Shown: piece after piece, positions 62,884 to 64,000 of the stretch
Layout: each line of letters begins with the position of its first letter
Position numbering within the stretch: position 1 is the stretch's first letter
Assembly: GCF_020169335.1 (NCBI RefSeq)
Contig: NZ_JAIEZN010000001.1
Coordinates: 2,159,805 to 2,223,804 of the forward strand
Direction of reading: 5' to 3'
DNA length: 64,000 nucleotides
Source of the DNA: Devosia aquimaris
GTDB lineage: Bacteria; Pseudomonadota; Alphaproteobacteria; Rhizobiales; Devosiaceae
The notes under the pieces: generated by a model
Databases searched by the model: none
What the model saw: the letters and a program-made list of their open reading frames with translations, nothing else
Told to the model about the DNA's origin: nothing
Program-made: the position numbers and the translations under genes

Positions 62884-64000
62884 GCGCCTCCGTGGCTCCG
62901 TGCACGCCGCCCATCAGCAGGCCGATTTCTTCAATGGACATCTCCGCATTGGGCTTGGCTGGCGACAACTGCCCCAGGTTGATCACCGCCAGCGTGTCGC
63001 ACAGCGCCCTGAGCTCATCCAGATCCTGGCTGATCACCACGATGGCGGAACCCACCGCTGCCAGATCGACCAGCGCCTGGTGAATGGCGGCAGCCGCGCC
63101 GGCATCCACGCCCCAGGTCGGCTGGCTCACCACCAGCACGCTGGGCTTCTGCAGGATTTCCCGGCCCATGATATATTTCTGCAGGTTGCCGCCCGACAGC
63201 GAACCGGCCATGGAAGCCGGCCCCAGGGCCTTGACGGCAAACTCGGCAATCACCTTGCCGGTATAGGTGCGGGCGGCCCCCGAATTGATCAGGCCCATCA
63301 CCACCATGCCCAGGCGGTCGCGCGCGGTCAGCACCGAATTGTCGCTGAGCGAGAATTCGCCCACCGCAGCGTGGCCATTGCGCTCTTCCGGCACGGCACA
63401 GAGGCCGCGCTTGCGCCGCTCCGTGGTGTCCAGCAGACCCAGCGGAAACCCGTCTATGGTGATGCTTTCCGCATCATCGGAGCGGATTTCCCCGCTCAGG
63501 GCATCGAGCAGGGCATTCTGCCCATTGCCCGCGACCCCGGCGATGCCGAAGATCTCGCCTGCCCGGACAGTGAAGCTCACCTTGTTGACGGGCACATCGA
63601 AATGGCCCGTCTTTGCCGTCGACAGGCGCGACACCACCAGCTTGGGCTCGCCCATGCTGCGCCCCTCGGGCCTGACGATATCCTTGAGGCCCGCGCCGAT
63701 CATCTTTTCCGCCATCGACCGGCTGGTCTCCTGCTTGGGGTCGCAGGTGTCCACTAGGCGCCCGCCGCGCAGGATCGTCGCCGTGTCGCACAGCGCCTTG
63801 ATCTCATGCAGCTTGTGGGAAATGTAGAGAATGGAACAGCCCTGCGCTGCAAGCCGGCGCAGCACGTCGAACAGCTGTTCCACTTCCTGTGGCGTCAGCA
63901 CCGACGTGGGCTCATCCATGATCAGCAGCTTGGGCTCGAGCAGCAGGGCGCGAACGATTTCGATGCGCTGGCGCTCGCCCACCGACAGGGTCGCCACCGT
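62864..64000 (-). CDS. Double-domain ABC ATPase of the BMP transporter (5' end beyond window)
   Basis: About 378 residues visible; the N-terminus, with Walker A of the first cassette, lies past the window edge. The first cassette shows LSVGERQRIEIVRALLLEPK and LLIMDEPTSVLTP, so its signature and Walker B are intact. The second cassette has a modified Walker A (GVAGNGQNALL) with Gln for Lys, the normal form in this RbsA/YufO-like group, with signature LSGGNLQKYI. It couples ATP hydrolysis to the two downstream permeases. Confidence 0.9.
   Translation of the reverse strand, partial: TVATLSVGERQRIEIVRALLLEPKLLIMDEPTSVLTPQEVEQLFDVLRRLAAQGCSILYISHKLHEIKALCDTATILRGGRLVDTCDPKQETSRSMAEKMIGAGLKDIVRPEGRSMGEPKLVVSRLSTAKTGHFDVPVNKVSFTVRAGEIFGIAGVAGNGQNALLDALSGEIRSDDAESITIDGFPLGLLDTTERRKRGLCAVPEERNGHAAVGEFSLSDNSVLTARDRLGMVVMGLINSGAARTYTGKVIAEFAVKALGPASMAGSLSGGNLQKYIMGREILQKPSVLVVSQPTWGVDAGAAAAIHQALVDLAAVGSAIVVISQDLDELRALCDTLAVINLGQLSPAKPNAEMSIEEIGLLMGGVHGATEAHDAVPA

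Noticed and set aside
1-64000. tRNA, rRNA, CRISPR array, IS element or prophage
   Set aside because: No cloverleaf-like segment, regularly spaced repeats, transposase or phage genes were seen by eye in the gaps or on either strand.

Overview
The window is about 64 kb of dense, GC-rich bacterial chromosome. It looks like a member of the Hyphomicrobiales (Rhizobiales), possibly a Devosia-like genus. The grounds are an alpha-galactoside uptake locus of the Sinorhizobium agp type, an frcBCA/frcR-type sugar transporter, a petABC operon next to apt, a DUF4394/ECF sigma/RskA module, and intergenic repeats typical of Alphaproteobacteria. The genus is inferred from gene content, not from a marker gene. 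I saw no rRNA, tRNA, IS element, prophage or CRISPR array. Most gene pairs are tightly packed, many with ATGA overlaps.

Layout. 1-5.5 kb: DUF4394 protein (cut by the window edge) divergent from an ECF sigma/anti-sigma pair, a membrane-anchored sorbosone dehydrogenase, ychF, and a repeat-bearing gap. 5.5-18.5 kb: a PhyH-type dioxygenase with an AraC regulator, then an alpha-galactoside regulon (AraC regulator, binding protein, two permeases, double ATPase, GH4 glycosidase), and a second GH4 enzyme with its own divergent AraC regulator. 18.6-24 kb: two MaoC-like hotdog proteins, a secreted small protein, an intradiol dioxygenase, TerC, VOC and GFA proteins, and apt. 24-33 kb: cytochrome bc1 (Rieske, b, c1), trmL, hemF, a COG4637-like ATPase, DUF2062, a DUF1059-like protein, CCA-adding enzyme, two Nudix proteins (one at 34 kb), and GNAT. 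33-42.5 kb: glutathionyl-hydroquinone reductase, a metallophosphoesterase, a murL-murD2-SMR operon, a membrane TPR protein, and a degenerate receiver protein. 42-49 kb: DUF429, SDR, xylitol/sorbitol-type dehydrogenase and the frcA-frcC-frcB transporter, divergent from a ROK regulator. 49-53 kb: two CHASE4-type cyclic-di-GMP proteins in tandem. 53-64 kb: a purine-salvage/catabolism block (adenine deaminase; malate synthase G; guanine deaminase; urate hydroxylase PuuD; BMP-type nucleoside/purine ABC transporter, with the ATPase cut by the window edge).

How the genes work together. Much of the block serves uptake and breakdown of plant- or soil-derived compounds: alpha-galactosides, fructose-like sugars or polyols, and purines. 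Each sugar locus has a divergent or adjacent dedicated regulator. The purine block is coherent: import, deamination of guanine and adenine, urate oxidation at the membrane, and malate synthase to absorb glyoxylate made further down the pathway. The most unusual item is the murL/murD2 pair, which encodes the alternative route to D-Glu in peptidoglycan (L-Glu ligation followed by epimerisation on the nucleotide precursor). The neatest regulatory signal is a pair of back-to-back ECF-type promoters with identical -35 hexamers between the DUF4394 gene and the sigma factor gene.
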